From Vulcanimicrobiota bacterium (GTDB lineage: Bacteria > Vulcanimicrobiota > Xenobia > Xenobiales > JADMJV01): a stretch of DNA of 64,000 bases. The stretch spans positions 186,001 through 250,000 of the forward strand of contig JAHBVR010000011.1 of the NCBI GenBank assembly GCA_019637395.1, written 5' to 3'. The stretch's first letter is position 1, and the number at the start of each line of letters is the position of its first letter. Under the pieces are notes generated by a model. The model ran no database searches and was not told the DNA's origin. It saw only the letters and a program-made list of their open reading frames with translations. The position numbers and the translations under genes were made by a program. Of the stretch, positions 49,545-58,790 are shown one piece after another.

Positions 49545-50101
49545 ACCTCGTTGCTGGGCAGAACCGGCTCCACCCGAGCTTCGCCCAGCACGGCCGCGCC
49601 ATCTTGTAACGAGATCAAGCAATAAGAGGGGGTGCGCGCGGCCAGAAAATCCACCGCGCAGGCCTCCTGACCCCGGCTCCAGGGGCGGCTGACCTGATAT
49701 GGGACCTCGGGGAAATTGAGCAATAGCACCGCTTGCGGGGAGGTGGACCCGGAGTATTCGACGCGAAAAGCGCCCTGGAAGCGTTTGTCGGCCATTTCCA
49801 GGGCGGTTCGGGCCGGGGGTACGGCCGGATGCAAAGCTTTCTGCCGCCAGGAATACACGCCCCAGATCAACCCGGCACCGGCCAGAGCCGCGGCTACCCA
49901 GTAGCCGTTGAGCCGGGAAACCCAGCCGGGGGGTCTGGGCAGAGCGACGGCCGGCGCCTCGCTTTCCAACAAGGTCAGTTCGAGCACATTCATGCCCGCG
50001 CTCTCGATCTGCTTGCGAGCTTCTTCCTCGGAGTTACCGGTGAAGCGACCGCTGCGCACGCGACCGTCGGGTGTCACCACCCGAAAGCGAAACTGGGGCA
50101 T
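49526..50101 (-). CDS. Membrane protein with isolated GspF N-terminal-like domain
   Basis: 191 residues from ATG 50101. The first 46 residues, MPQFRFRVVTPDGRVRSGRF then EEEARKQIESAGMNVLELTL, match the short cytoplasmic N-domain that normally begins GspF/PilC proteins (Y....G....G...A.s..eA...L...G..v). A Pro-rich link, one membrane segment (YWVAAALAGAGLIWGVYSW) and a beta-rich extracytoplasmic domain follow. The GspF of this operon (53919-54998) lacks that N-domain, so the two genes may together supply the parts. Last gene of pilin operon 2. Confidence 0.75.
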   Translation of the reverse strand: MPQFRFRVVTPDGRVRSGRFTGNSEEEARKQIESAGMNVLELTLLESEAPAVALPRPPGWVSRLNGYWVAAALAGAGLIWGVYSWRQKALHPAVPPARTALEMADKRFQGAFRVEYSGSTSPQAVLLLNFPEVPYQVSRPWSRGQEACAVDFLAARTPSYCLISLQDGAAVLGEARVEPVLPSNEVQLHIR

Positions 50102-50102
50102 G

Positions 50103-52094
50103 CTAGCGCGCCAGCGCCCAGCTCAAAGAGCCGGTGAAGGGATAAGGCATGGAGGGCGGCTGGAAAGGAGTGGAACTGGCCGCCGAACTGAGTCCGGGAT
50201 CCTTATAGAGCACCGGAGCGCCGCCGACCACTCCCACAAAGTGGTCGCCTTTGGGCTTGACGGCCACCCGGGCGCTGGTCCCGGCGAACTTGGTGATAGG
50301 CGAGCTTCCGTCGGCCTGGCACTCCATCAAGTTGCCGCCCGCCACGTACAGAATACGCGTTCCGTCTGCACACCACACCGGCTTGGAAGCTCCCGTAATC
50401 AGGGCGGTTCCGGGTCCGGAAGCAGTACTCTGGAAAATATCGGCGCCTTTCTCGTAAAGAAGGTTCTTGTCGCCCGGTTGATTTTTGCGCGCCCAACTCG
50501 GGGCCGTGCCCTCGTCCAGATCATGTTTGTCCCAACTGCCGTCGGCGTTGATGATCTGAATCTTGCTGACCCCCGCGTTAGTGCGGGCAAAGGCCACTTT
50601 GGCTCCGTCCGGCGACCAGCACGGACAATCGTCGGTGGAGTCCTTGGTGGCGTCCAGCTTGGCCTGGGTACTGCCGTCCACATTGGTCAAGGCCTCGGCG
50701 TCGCTGCCGTCGATATTCATGGACCAGATGCGCTTGACCGACAAGGTCACGTCCGCGTGGTGCACGGAGTCATGATAGGTCAGCGGCCGGGTGGAGACAA
50801 AGACGATGCGCCGGCCGTTGGACGTAAGATCCGGCCAGCTGTTGACTCCAAGCCCGCGAGTTTTGTTGGCCGGCAAAGTGCCATCGCCCTTCATGGTCCA
50901 GATATCCCCGTTGCTGTCGTAAGCAATGGTGCCGTCTTCCTGGAGCCGCACGGTTACGGTGACCGTTCCCGTGCTGCTGGCCGACTGATTGGATTCGTCG
51001 GTGACGATAGCATCCAGGTCGAAGCGGGCCCCCACCGGCGCATTGGCTGGGGGCACCCAATCGACCCGGGCCTGACCGACGTCGGAATATTTTGGGTAGT
51101 GCAGGTTCCTGGTGTCCGTCAAATAGGTGAACTTGCCGGGGGGTGTGCCATCCAGGGCGGTGCAGGCAAATTTGTAGCTCAGGTCGTCACCATCCGGGTC
51201 GTAAGCGAACATCGTCAGGGAGACTCTCCCATCCTGAGAAACCGTGGTATCGAAAGGCAAATTGGCAGGATTTCCAATCGGAATCGAAGTGATTCGATCG
51301 ACCACCGGCGGATTGTTGACACCGGACAGAGTGACCGGCGGGGCCGGGGCTAAGGAAGGAGCGGCCTGTGGAGTAGGATTCAGGGCCACGCTGGAAGCCG
51401 GATTGGGCAGTCCCCTCATCAAGGAAATGGCTCCCGAGGAACCGATCTTCACAGTGTAACAATTGTTGGCCGCCGTGAGCTGGAAATAGGGGGGAGGTTC
51501 GGACCCCATGGTGGCGGTGCCGGCGGGCGGTCCGGCGGCCGCAAAATCCAACCCATCGGCCACTACGATATAACTGGTGCCTTGAGCATCGTGGGGCAGG
51601 TCATTGGTGGCCAACCGACCGTCAGGAGTGAAGATAAAAGCGAAGTCGCGCACCACCGGATTCATCCAGGTGGCGGCCAAAAAGGGAGGCTCGGCCGGCG
51701 AGACCGGGGGATAAGCAGGAGCGGGATGCACCAGGCTGGTGATGGACTCCGGCGCGGAGCCGAACAGGCCCACGAAGAGATAGGTCCCGGGGCACTGCTT
51801 GCTGGTATCCGTCACCGAGCGCGGCAGGGTGCGCCCGTGCCCCCGCAGGATATAGTAGCTTTGCGCGATGGGCGTGCTGGCGTTGCCGGTGGGAATACAG
51901 AAAGCCCGGGGACTTCCGGAAGTCATGGCTCCTTTGCGAAGATTGCGCAGTTCATTGACCACCTGACGAGCCAGTTCGGCCGCTCCCTGGCTGGGCCGGT
52001 GATGAATATTGACGAAAACCGCGCTCAGACCCAGTAGCATGATGCTGATGGTCACAATCATTTCGGCCAGTGTCATTCCCCGAACCCTGCTCAC
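50103..52094 (-). CDS. GspH-like pseudopilin fused to Ig-like and TolB-like propeller domains (pilin operon 2)
   Basis: 663 residues from GTG 52094. Leader SRVRG, then MTLAEMIVTISIMLLGLSAVF (Glu+5). The middle has SLTMFAYDPDGDDLSYKFA, matching the Ig/cadherin-like block of its counterpart at 43575-45527. The C-terminal 250 residues show TolB-type blades (IWTMKGDG, IWSMNIDGSDAEALTN, CPCWSPDGAKVAFARTN, PVWCADGTRILYVAGG). A propeller on a pilin-like stalk suggests ligand binding or a role as tip adhesin. It overlaps the PilX-like gene upstream by 4 bp. Confidence 0.87.
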   Translation of the reverse strand: MSRVRGMTLAEMIVTISIMLLGLSAVFVNIHHRPSQGAAELARQVVNELRNLRKGAMTSGSPRAFCIPTGNASTPIAQSYYILRGHGRTLPRSVTDTSKQCPGTYLFVGLFGSAPESITSLVHPAPAYPPVSPAEPPFLAATWMNPVVRDFAFIFTPDGRLATNDLPHDAQGTSYIVVADGLDFAAAGPPAGTATMGSEPPPYFQLTAANNCYTVKIGSSGAISLMRGLPNPASSVALNPTPQAAPSLAPAPPVTLSGVNNPPVVDRITSIPIGNPANLPFDTTVSQDGRVSLTMFAYDPDGDDLSYKFACTALDGTPPGKFTYLTDTRNLHYPKYSDVGQARVDWVPPANAPVGARFDLDAIVTDESNQSASSTGTVTVTVRLQEDGTIAYDSNGDIWTMKGDGTLPANKTRGLGVNSWPDLTSNGRRIVFVSTRPLTYHDSVHHADVTLSVKRIWSMNIDGSDAEALTNVDGSTQAKLDATKDSTDDCPCWSPDGAKVAFARTNAGVSKIQIINADGSWDKHDLDEGTAPSWARKNQPGDKNLLYEKGADIFQSTASGPGTALITGASKPVWCADGTRILYVAGGNLMECQADGSSPITKFAGTSARVAVKPKGDHFVGVVGGAPVLYKDPGLSSAASSTPFQPPSMPYPFTGSLSWALAR

Positions 52095-52597
52095 TGCTGC
52101 TCGACCTCCTCATTCCAGTTCACGATCCGAAAAAGGTTTGGATTGTCTTCGCTCTCATGCCCGGCGCGCCGGTCTTTGGCGTTGATGTCGATTTCGGCGC
52201 AGATGGTCTTGCGAATTTCTGCCCCCTGACGCACCAGGCGTCCCGTCGAGATAATGCGCACCAGAGCATAGGGTGCTTCCGCGCAGCTCTGATCGATAAC
52301 CACGTCAAACGTGCCCACGGTCGCCCCGCCGCCGAGTTCCCGCACCTCTTCACTGTAGCTGTAAAACTTGCCTTCATCGCCCTCCGGAGGAGGGAAGAGC
52401 GGGTCTCGTTCCAGCTTGAGGCGGGCATCTTCAATTCCGGCTTGAGCCAACCAGCGGCTTTGCTGTTCGAAGGTCCCGCTTAAAGCCGTGCGATAGCCCA
52501 GCGGAGCGGAGCCCAGAAAGGCCAGAGCCAGCACCGAGATAAAGGTGACCATGAACAGCGCCAGCACCAGCAGGAATCCACGCCGGCGCGCCCTCAC
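52091..52597 (-). CDS. PilX-like minor pilus protein (pilin operon 2)
   Basis: 168 residues from GTG 52597. RARRRG and a hydrophobic run (FLLVLALFMVTFISVLALAFLG) are followed by WLAQAGIEDARLKLERD, the PilX/GspK-type AG.E.A...L..D helix. The C-terminal part has acidic character and ends IVNWNEEVEQ. It overlaps genes on both sides by 4 bp. Counterpart of 41814-42278. Confidence 0.82.
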   Translation of the reverse strand: MRARRRGFLLVLALFMVTFISVLALAFLGSAPLGYRTALSGTFEQQSRWLAQAGIEDARLKLERDPLFPPPEGDEGKFYSYSEEVRELGGGATVGTFDVVIDQSCAEAPYALVRIISTGRLVRQGAEIRKTICAEIDINAKDRRAGHESEDNPNLFRIVNWNEEVEQQ

Positions 52598-53148
52598 GGC
52601 ATGACCTGCGGGGGTAGGTGCAGCACCACCAGGGTGCGCAGGCTGACCACTTTGACTGGATTGGAGCTGGTGTCCTGGCTGGAAGCGGACAATTCGACCA
52701 GTCCGGGGTGGATCTTCTGAGCGTCAAAGCCGCTGATTCCGGCGGTGGCTTCCAGATCATCTTCGGAACCGTCGGAAAAGGTCGTTTTGCAGCGCAGCGT
52801 GTCGGCGTCCACGTAGTAGCGCACGGTGATGCTGGCGGCCGCGCCGTGCAGTTTGAAAGTCCCGGCTGGAGTCGGCAGCGGGTTGGGTAGGCGGGCGGTA
52901 TCGGCCGGATCGATCTTGACGACCTCCACAGCCGCACTGTCGCACTGGTTGATCTTGTAGGCGGCTCGCAAATCGCGGGCCACGCTGTCCAGCGCCGATT
53001 GAATTCCCGCCAACTGGTCGTTATCCGCCTGGCGCATCAGAATGGAGGAATCGCGCATCAAGCTGGCCACCACGCCGAGCAAAATCGACATCAGCGCCAG
53101 GCTGACCAGCGCTTCCAGCAAGGAAAAACCCGCTCGAAGCCGCTTCAT
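52594..53148 (-). CDS. Pseudopilin, GspJ/PilW-like (pilin operon 2)
   Basis: 184 residues from ATG 53148. Leader KRLRAG, then FSLLEALVSLALMSILLGVVA (Glu+5), followed by GIQSALDSVARDLRAAYKI, the helical region common to PilW/GspJ. The head is rich in Asp/Thr/Ser. It overlaps both neighbours by 4 bp. Counterpart of 42275-42841 in operon 1. Confidence 0.87.
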   Translation of the reverse strand: MKRLRAGFSLLEALVSLALMSILLGVVASLMRDSSILMRQADNDQLAGIQSALDSVARDLRAAYKINQCDSAAVEVVKIDPADTARLPNPLPTPAGTFKLHGAAASITVRYYVDADTLRCKTTFSDGSEDDLEATAGISGFDAQKIHPGLVELSASSQDTSSNPVKVVSLRTLVVLHLPPQVMP

Positions 53149-53915
53149 GGACCGAATAAAACCGCCTGATTCTGCTTTTTCGTCACCCCCATGTAAGTGG
53201 CCCGCACCTTCAGCAGCGCGCTTCCAGGAGCGGCCTGGTAGGCCTCCGTGCTCGGGTTGTAGACCTGGTCGAGCAGGGCGGCGCTACGGCCATCCCGCGA
53301 GGGCTGCAGCTCCCCGTTGCCCTTGCCGGCCGCCAGACTCCAGTCGAAAAACAAGTCGGGGATGGGTACCCCTTCCTCGTCCAGAGCCTTGACCGTCAAA
53401 GACACGGAAGAACCGAAAGGAGCCACGGGGATGGGAATGGCTTCATTGATGTCCACCTCATCGAGCAACCGCGGCGGGGCCCCCACCACTCCATAGAGAT
53501 CCACTTTGTTGCGCGCGTCGGCCGGCGCCCAACTGACACGAACTCTCACGGTCCGGGCGGAACTGACCATGGTGCGCTGCTCGCCCACCGGAAAGCGCTG
53601 CTCGGTCTGGCTGCAAGGGCTGTACTGGGTGAGCGGCTCGCTATCGCTGCGCACCAGAAAATCAGGATAAAGCGAGTCCGGGCTCTGGTTTCCGTCGATG
53701 GAACTCCAATTGGCAAAGTGATTGTCATAGCTGGCCCAGTAGACGATTTCTTCCATACGTTTGTTGGCCAGGGTGGTGGCCACGGCCACCTTTTTGGTGC
53801 GCCGGGCCCCGTCCAGGGCGGCGTGGAAAAGCGCCGCCATCTCCAGCACGGCGAAGGTGATGATAAAGATCGCGATCAGCGTCTCCATCAAGCTCAGGCC
53901 ACGTCGCTTTCCCAT
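53145..53915 (-). CDS. Pseudopilin, GspI/PilV-like with extended head (pilin operon 2)
   Basis: 256 residues from ATG 53915. Leader GKRRG, then LSLMETLIAIFIITFAVLEMA (Glu+5) and VAVATTLANKRMEEIVYW. The C-terminal half contains SLTVKALDEEGVPIPDLFFDWS, an Ig-like block shared with the operon 1 counterpart (42838-43578). It is 3 bp behind the GspF gene. Confidence 0.87.
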   Translation of the reverse strand: MGKRRGLSLMETLIAIFIITFAVLEMAALFHAALDGARRTKKVAVATTLANKRMEEIVYWASYDNHFANWSSIDGNQSPDSLYPDFLVRSDSEPLTQYSPCSQTEQRFPVGEQRTMVSSARTVRVRVSWAPADARNKVDLYGVVGAPPRLLDEVDINEAIPIPVAPFGSSVSLTVKALDEEGVPIPDLFFDWSLAAGKGNGELQPSRDGRSAALLDQVYNPSTEAYQAAPGSALLKVRATYMGVTKKQNQAVLFGP

Positions 53916-53918
53916 CTT

Positions 53919-54998
53919 TCAGGCCAGCTTGCCCAGCGTGGAGTAGAGAGGCAGAAAGATCGAGAGAATCACGGTGGCCACCACCAGGGCCACCACCGCC
54001 AGCATGAGCGGCTCCAAAGCGGCGCCCAGGGCTTCGACCTTGAAGGTCATCTCCAACTCGTAGAAGGCGGCGGTGCGCCCGAACATATCGGGCAAACTGG
54101 AAGTTTCCTCTCCCACGGCCAGCATGCTGCGCAAGGTGGTCGGATAGATATCCTCCCGGTCACCCAGGTGTTCGGCCAGCAGGTTGCCTTCGCTGACCGA
54201 CCTCAACATGGCCGCCGAGTCGTCCCCCAGCAGCGGATCTCCACAGGCATTGCCAGCCAGGCGCAGGGCCTGGGTCAGGTTCATGCCGGAGCTGAGCAAC
54301 GCCTCCATGGCCGAGCAGTAGCGCGCCAGCCCGCCGTAAACCACCATCGGACCGATCAGGGGAATGCGTTTCACCAGCCGGTGGAAGTGGAGGGCGCCGC
54401 GCGGGCTGTTCTTCCAGCGGCGGAAAGCGGTCACCCCGGCCACCACCACGGCCAGCATGCAGAGAACTTGAGGCGGACTGCGCAGGGCTTCGGTCAAACC
54501 CAGCATGAGTTTGGTGGTCAGGGGCAATTCGGCCTGCATGTCCGCGAAGATGCTCACGAAAGTCGGCATAATGGTGTAGAAAATGGTCAACGCCATCAGA
54601 GCGGCCAGGATGATCACAAAAGTGGGATAGGTCAGAGCCGAGCGAAGCCGCTGGCGCAGGGCCTGATCTCGCTCCAGCCAGAGGGCCAGCCGGTTGAGAG
54701 ATTCGTCCAGTGACCCGGTCTGCTCTCCGATATGGATCATGGTCTGGAACATGGGCGGGAAAATCTTGGGAAACCGCGAGCTGGCCGCGGAAAAGCTGCC
54801 GCCCTTCTGGATTCTCTGGGAGCAGTCGTCGATCACGTCGCCGAAGACTTCGTCCTCGGGCTGGTGGGAAAGAGTGTCCAGGGCCAGGACGATCGGAACG
54901 CCGCTGGCCAACATGGAGCTGAGCTGGCGCGTGAAGACCACCACCAGCATCGAATCCACACGTATCAGGTCGGGCTGATTAATATCTCGAGTTCGCAT
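53919..54998 (-). CDS. GspF/PilC-family platform protein (pilin operon 2)
   Basis: 359 residues from ATG 54998. Two T2SSF repeats, LVVVFTRQLSSMLASGVPIVLAL and LARYCSAMEALLSSGMNLTQAL, with GEQTGSLDES and GEETSSLPDM and three membrane segments (TFVIILAALMALTIFYTIMP; VLCMLAVVVAGVTAF; PLMLAVVALVVATVILSIFLPLYS). It lacks the N-terminal extension of GspF and lies first in the operon that runs to 49526. Similar to the GspF of operon 1 and to the FHA-fused GspF. Confidence 0.93.
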   Translation of the reverse strand: MRTRDINQPDLIRVDSMLVVVFTRQLSSMLASGVPIVLALDTLSHQPEDEVFGDVIDDCSQRIQKGGSFSAASSRFPKIFPPMFQTMIHIGEQTGSLDESLNRLALWLERDQALRQRLRSALTYPTFVIILAALMALTIFYTIMPTFVSIFADMQAELPLTTKLMLGLTEALRSPPQVLCMLAVVVAGVTAFRRWKNSPRGALHFHRLVKRIPLIGPMVVYGGLARYCSAMEALLSSGMNLTQALRLAGNACGDPLLGDDSAAMLRSVSEGNLLAEHLGDREDIYPTTLRSMLAVGEETSSLPDMFGRTAAFYELEMTFKVEALGAALEPLMLAVVALVVATVILSIFLPLYSTLGKLA

Positions 54999-55096
54999 CA
55001 GCTCTGCTTACTCTAGCCGAAACCACAAACGGATGACCTACGCAGGCTAAATCTATGTTTCCAGCTTGTTAAAATTGGTTGGACCATTTGTAAACA

Positions 55097-57376
55097 TCAA
55101 CTCTGACTGAGCAGGGCCCGCTGGCGAAGTTCCAACAGAAAAATGGATGGCTCGATGGCCAGCTCCTCCCACAAGGAACGTTTGACCCTTTCAAAGGCTC
55201 TCACGGCTTCCTCGGGACGGCCCAGCAGGAGATGGGCGCGCATCGCGCAGCCACAGGCATTCTGCGAACAGGGATCGATTTCCAGAATCCGATGCGAGTG
55301 CTCCAACGCTTCCAGCAGGTGGCTACTGTCCAGGCAGAGTTCACAAAGCTGGTGCAGGGCTTCCAGCAACCGCTCTTCCATTTGCTGCCGAAGAGAATCG
55401 CTCCAGTGAAAATACTGGCCTCCGAGCAACGGTCCCCGGTACAGCCGGCAGGCCCCGCGAAGCAGTTCCTGGCGGCGTTCCGCTGACTGGCCCTCCGCCT
55501 CCTGCAGATCGTTTTGAAACTGCTGCAGGTCATGCCAGAGGGAAGGGCCTGCTTGCAAGCTAATTCCGAGTCGGTCTCGTTGCAGAAGCTCCGGATCGGC
55601 TCCATATTTCTTTAAATTGCGCCGGATGCCGGAAAGCGCCGTGTTGATGTTGTTTCTACCGCTGGCCGCATCCTTGTCGGGCCAGAGCGAATCGATAATC
55701 ATATCTTCTGAGTGCCTTTGCGGAAAAAGCCCCAGATAGACGAGTAAAAGTAAGTGCTTGCGGTTGACCCAGGCGGAGTCGGGCAACAACTCATCGCCGA
55801 CCGAAACCTGGATGGGGCCAAGGCTGTAAAGTCTGAGCACCGCGGCTGCGGGTTCGGCGTAGTCGGAGGCCCGCTTGGAACGCAATATTTTCCGGATACT
55901 TTCGTTGGTTTCCTGCGCTTCCCAAGCTTTGAGTACCGCCTCGGCCAGGCCCTGGCGCTGGTCGTGAAACAGATTCACCAGAGCCAGGCGTTCGCCGGCC
56001 GGGCTCTTCAAGATTTGCGTGACCAGGCTCGGGCCTGCGTGGCGCAGCAGGCGCAGCAACACTCGAGATATTTCGGGTCGCGGGCACTGGCCCTGGAGCG
56101 CGCTCAAGTAAGGGAAGAGCCAGGGCGCGAGGGACTGCCACTCCGCCAGGGTGGCAAACTGCTCCAGGCCGAAGAGTAAATCAACCAGGCGATTTTCGAA
56201 GGGCCGATTTTCCAGCACGAATTGCACCAGCTCGGCCCGAAAGGCTCCGGAGGAACCAGGGATTTGGTGGAAGATCCGGGCGGCTGGGCCGAGCAGGCTG
56301 ACCCCCTCGCTGCCGCCCAGACTGAGAGCTAAATTCAAAGACGCCTGCGCGAAAGCCAGTGGACCCACCTGACGAGCCAGGTTCAAGGTCGAAGGAACCA
56401 GGCCGGCCAGCTTATCGGGCTGAAGGCGGCATAGTCCCAACGAAGCATTCAGAGATTCCTGAGTAGGAGAGCCGTCCTGAAGTATCTGTTGATAGATCTC
56501 CTGGGCCTGCTTGGGGTCCATTTTTTCGCAGGCCTGGGCTAAGGCGAGCAGACTGCCGCGCCGGCGGATGGCCTGTCGCCCGGAACTATGCGAGACTCCC
56601 TCGCTGGCTACGATTTGAAAAGCTTTCGACAATTCCGCTTGCGAGTCCGGTTCCGGTTGCTGCACCAGCCTGCGCACTCCAGCTCGGGCGATCAGCAAGA
56701 CCAGATCTTCCTGCTCTTCCAATTCTTCGGACTGGTGTAACCAGTTGCGCAAGAGGCCGCCCAGACTGTCCTCCAGTAAGGTGAAGTCCAATTCGTGACC
56801 CTGCAGTCTCAAATACTCGGCCAGGCATAAAATCCTACACTCCTGCGCCTGCATCTCGCCCAGGCCCAGGTGAAGAGCGACCTGCTCGGTCAAGCGAACG
56901 ATCCCGCGAGCGTGCCGGGCCGAAGCGTCGAGTCGCCCCTCCAAGGCCCAAATCATTAAAGAACGCACGGACCGGGCAATTTTCTGCAGTCGCCCCTGTT
57001 CCCGGGCCACCCCGATCTGCCGTTCCACCACCCGCAGGAAAACATCCACTTCAAATGGTTTGCACAGGTAGTCATCGATTCTCAAGCGCAAGGCCCTCAC
57101 CGAGTCCGCCTCACTGGCATAGCCCGTCATCACCACGGTGCGAATCTGCGGCTGAGTGTCTCGAACGGCCTCGACCGCGTCCAATCCATCCATGCCGGCC
57201 ATCCGAATGTCGGCGATGATCAGATCAAAACCGGTCTTCAGTGCCGAGGCCACGGCCTGCCTGGCGGTGGAAGCGCCGACCACCACAAAGCCTTCATCGG
57301 TGAGGGCCTCGCACAATATTTCGCGTAACCCTCCGTCATCTTCCAAAACCAGAACGCTTTCTCTCGCTCGCAACAT
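55097..57376 (-). CDS. Response regulator with SARP/BTAD-type output (REC-degenerate HD-SARP)
   Basis: 759 residues from ATG 57376 (GTG 57427 would add 17). Receiver domain with phosphoacceptor Asp56 (IIADIRMAGMDG) and KPFEV. Residues about 130-200 (SLMIWALEGRLDASARHARG, then LALHLGLGE-type helix) look like an HD-GYP region that has lost its HD and GYP residues. A long helical section follows, and the end carries an OmpR-like winged helix (YSLGPIQVSVGDELLPDSAWVNRKH) plus the BTAD helical repeats typical of SARP activators. It likely controls transcription of nearby pilin operons. Confidence 0.87.
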   Translation of the reverse strand: MLRARESVLVLEDDGGLREILCEALTDEGFVVVGASTARQAVASALKTGFDLIIADIRMAGMDGLDAVEAVRDTQPQIRTVVMTGYASEADSVRALRLRIDDYLCKPFEVDVFLRVVERQIGVAREQGRLQKIARSVRSLMIWALEGRLDASARHARGIVRLTEQVALHLGLGEMQAQECRILCLAEYLRLQGHELDFTLLEDSLGGLLRNWLHQSEELEEQEDLVLLIARAGVRRLVQQPEPDSQAELSKAFQIVASEGVSHSSGRQAIRRRGSLLALAQACEKMDPKQAQEIYQQILQDGSPTQESLNASLGLCRLQPDKLAGLVPSTLNLARQVGPLAFAQASLNLALSLGGSEGVSLLGPAARIFHQIPGSSGAFRAELVQFVLENRPFENRLVDLLFGLEQFATLAEWQSLAPWLFPYLSALQGQCPRPEISRVLLRLLRHAGPSLVTQILKSPAGERLALVNLFHDQRQGLAEAVLKAWEAQETNESIRKILRSKRASDYAEPAAAVLRLYSLGPIQVSVGDELLPDSAWVNRKHLLLLVYLGLFPQRHSEDMIIDSLWPDKDAASGRNNINTALSGIRRNLKKYGADPELLQRDRLGISLQAGPSLWHDLQQFQNDLQEAEGQSAERRQELLRGACRLYRGPLLGGQYFHWSDSLRQQMEERLLEALHQLCELCLDSSHLLEALEHSHRILEIDPCSQNACGCAMRAHLLLGRPEEAVRAFERVKRSLWEELAIEPSIFLLELRQRALLSQS

Positions 57377-57548
57377 ACCGTGCCGACTCCCTAACGCAGT
57401 GGACTTGCGCTCCCCGAGCCGATCCACCTGTGGCAGGTATTATGTCCAATCACTCTAACAGACGACCTACACAGCGGTTTAAGTTGTAAACTATGGATGA
57501 ACTGCCCTGGGCAGAGTTGTAAGCGGATCTCCATAATCGTGGATCAAT
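57377..57548. other. Promoter region of REC-SARP gene
   Basis: On the minus strand a TTGGACATAATACC patch (about 57438-57451) lies upstream of the GTG/ATG starts and contains CATAAT, a possible -10 element. No good -35 is present at standard spacing. Otherwise nothing is seen. Confidence 0.3.
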
Positions 57549-58790
57549 TCAACCGCGATATTTTCCCATGCGCTGGTGGAGGGCGTAGATTTCGGCGCTG
57601 ACCCACTGCTGGATGGCCCGCAGGCGCTCGTCCTGCACCACTACCAGGCCGGAAGCGTCGGTGTGAATCAAGTTGGAAGCCACCACCGCCACCCAACCCT
57701 CGCTGGGCAGTCCTTCCAAAGGCAGGGGGTCAAGCAGCATGCCGTGGCGAGACAAAACCAGGTAGCTACCGGTCACGCGCATGCGGGTAAAGAGCGCCCG
57801 GGTGCGCACTCGCTTGCCTGCGAAGCGGGGCAGCTCCACCCCCGGGTCGATACCCAGCCAAAGCTGCTGGGGCTCGTCCCGGCCCGGCTCGGTCCATTCG
57901 GCCACGCACAATCCTCGGGGAGGCAGTTGGGCCAGGCAAGTGTTTTCCGCTCCGGCCCCGGCAAAATCCAACCAGTAGACCTTGGAAACCGGTTGCCAAC
58001 TGCGGTCGCGCAGGAAAGGCGGACGTCCCTCCACCCAGTAGCCGCCGGCCGGTTGCAGCACCGGATGGGCCACCGCCAACGAAGCGCCTTCCGGATCGGC
58101 GCTGAAAATATAGCGCTCCCACAGCTTGACATTGCCTTCGCGGCGGCGCTTGTTGCGCATCAGAGAGCTGCTCTCGCCCAGGCTCAGCTCCAAACCATCC
58201 ATATGCAAGGGGACCGGGCAGAAACTTAAACGATAGACGGCCTCGGCCTGCAGGGCGGCGGCCCAATTCACTCCCAGGTAGGCCTTGCCGGGATTCAGTA
58301 CCAGCGCACAGGCCGTGCGCGCGCCCGGCTTGTGGGGCAAGCTTTTGTGTTCCATCCCGTTGTCGGTGGCGTTGAGCACGTAGCCCGGATGGTCGCCTTC
58401 TACCATCATCGCAAAACTGCCGGGATTGAGAGCCCGCCCCCAGAGCAAGGCCTGGCGCAGATTTTGAGCCGCGGCCAGATCCCCTCGCAGGTCCGGCTTT
58501 TCCTCCACGCCCTGGAAGGAATAACCGTCTAAGAGCGTGGGGCAGGCATGGTCGACCCAAAAGCACAACGACATGGCCTGGCTGCTGGCGCTGATGCGCA
58601 TCTCGGAGGCACCGAAGCCAACCGCCGCCTGGACCGCGAAAAAGACCCAGCGGTGCACATTCTGACGGGCCATGCCGCTGAGTTTTTCCAAGGCTTTGTG
58701 GAAATCCAGGGTAAACTGGCCGCGCGACTGCAGATTCCCCTCGGTCTGCAGGTCTTCGAGGTAGCGCTCTAACTCGGTAGCTCCCGCCAT
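57549..58790 (-). CDS. Unknown cytoplasmic protein, possible GHKL-like N-terminus
   Basis: 413 residues from ATG 58790. The N-terminal stretch (SRGQFTLDFHKALEKLSGM and VFFAVQAAVGFGASEMRIS) resembles the first helices of GHKL/HSP90-like ATPase-related proteins, where a helix with 'vQaAv..GA..I.I' precedes the nucleotide fold, but the canonical DNG and GxG motifs are not clear. No signal peptide or membrane segment is evident. It overlaps the upstream membrane protein gene by 1 bp. Function unknown; the family resemblance is weak. Confidence 0.65.
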   Translation of the reverse strand: MAGATELERYLEDLQTEGNLQSRGQFTLDFHKALEKLSGMARQNVHRWVFFAVQAAVGFGASEMRISASSQAMSLCFWVDHACPTLLDGYSFQGVEEKPDLRGDLAAAQNLRQALLWGRALNPGSFAMMVEGDHPGYVLNATDNGMEHKSLPHKPGARTACALVLNPGKAYLGVNWAAALQAEAVYRLSFCPVPLHMDGLELSLGESSSLMRNKRRREGNVKLWERYIFSADPEGASLAVAHPVLQPAGGYWVEGRPPFLRDRSWQPVSKVYWLDFAGAGAENTCLAQLPPRGLCVAEWTEPGRDEPQQLWLGIDPGVELPRFAGKRVRTRALFTRMRVTGSYLVLSRHGMLLDPLPLEGLPSEGWVAVVASNLIHTDASGLVVVQDERLRAIQQWVSAEIYALHQRMGKYRG

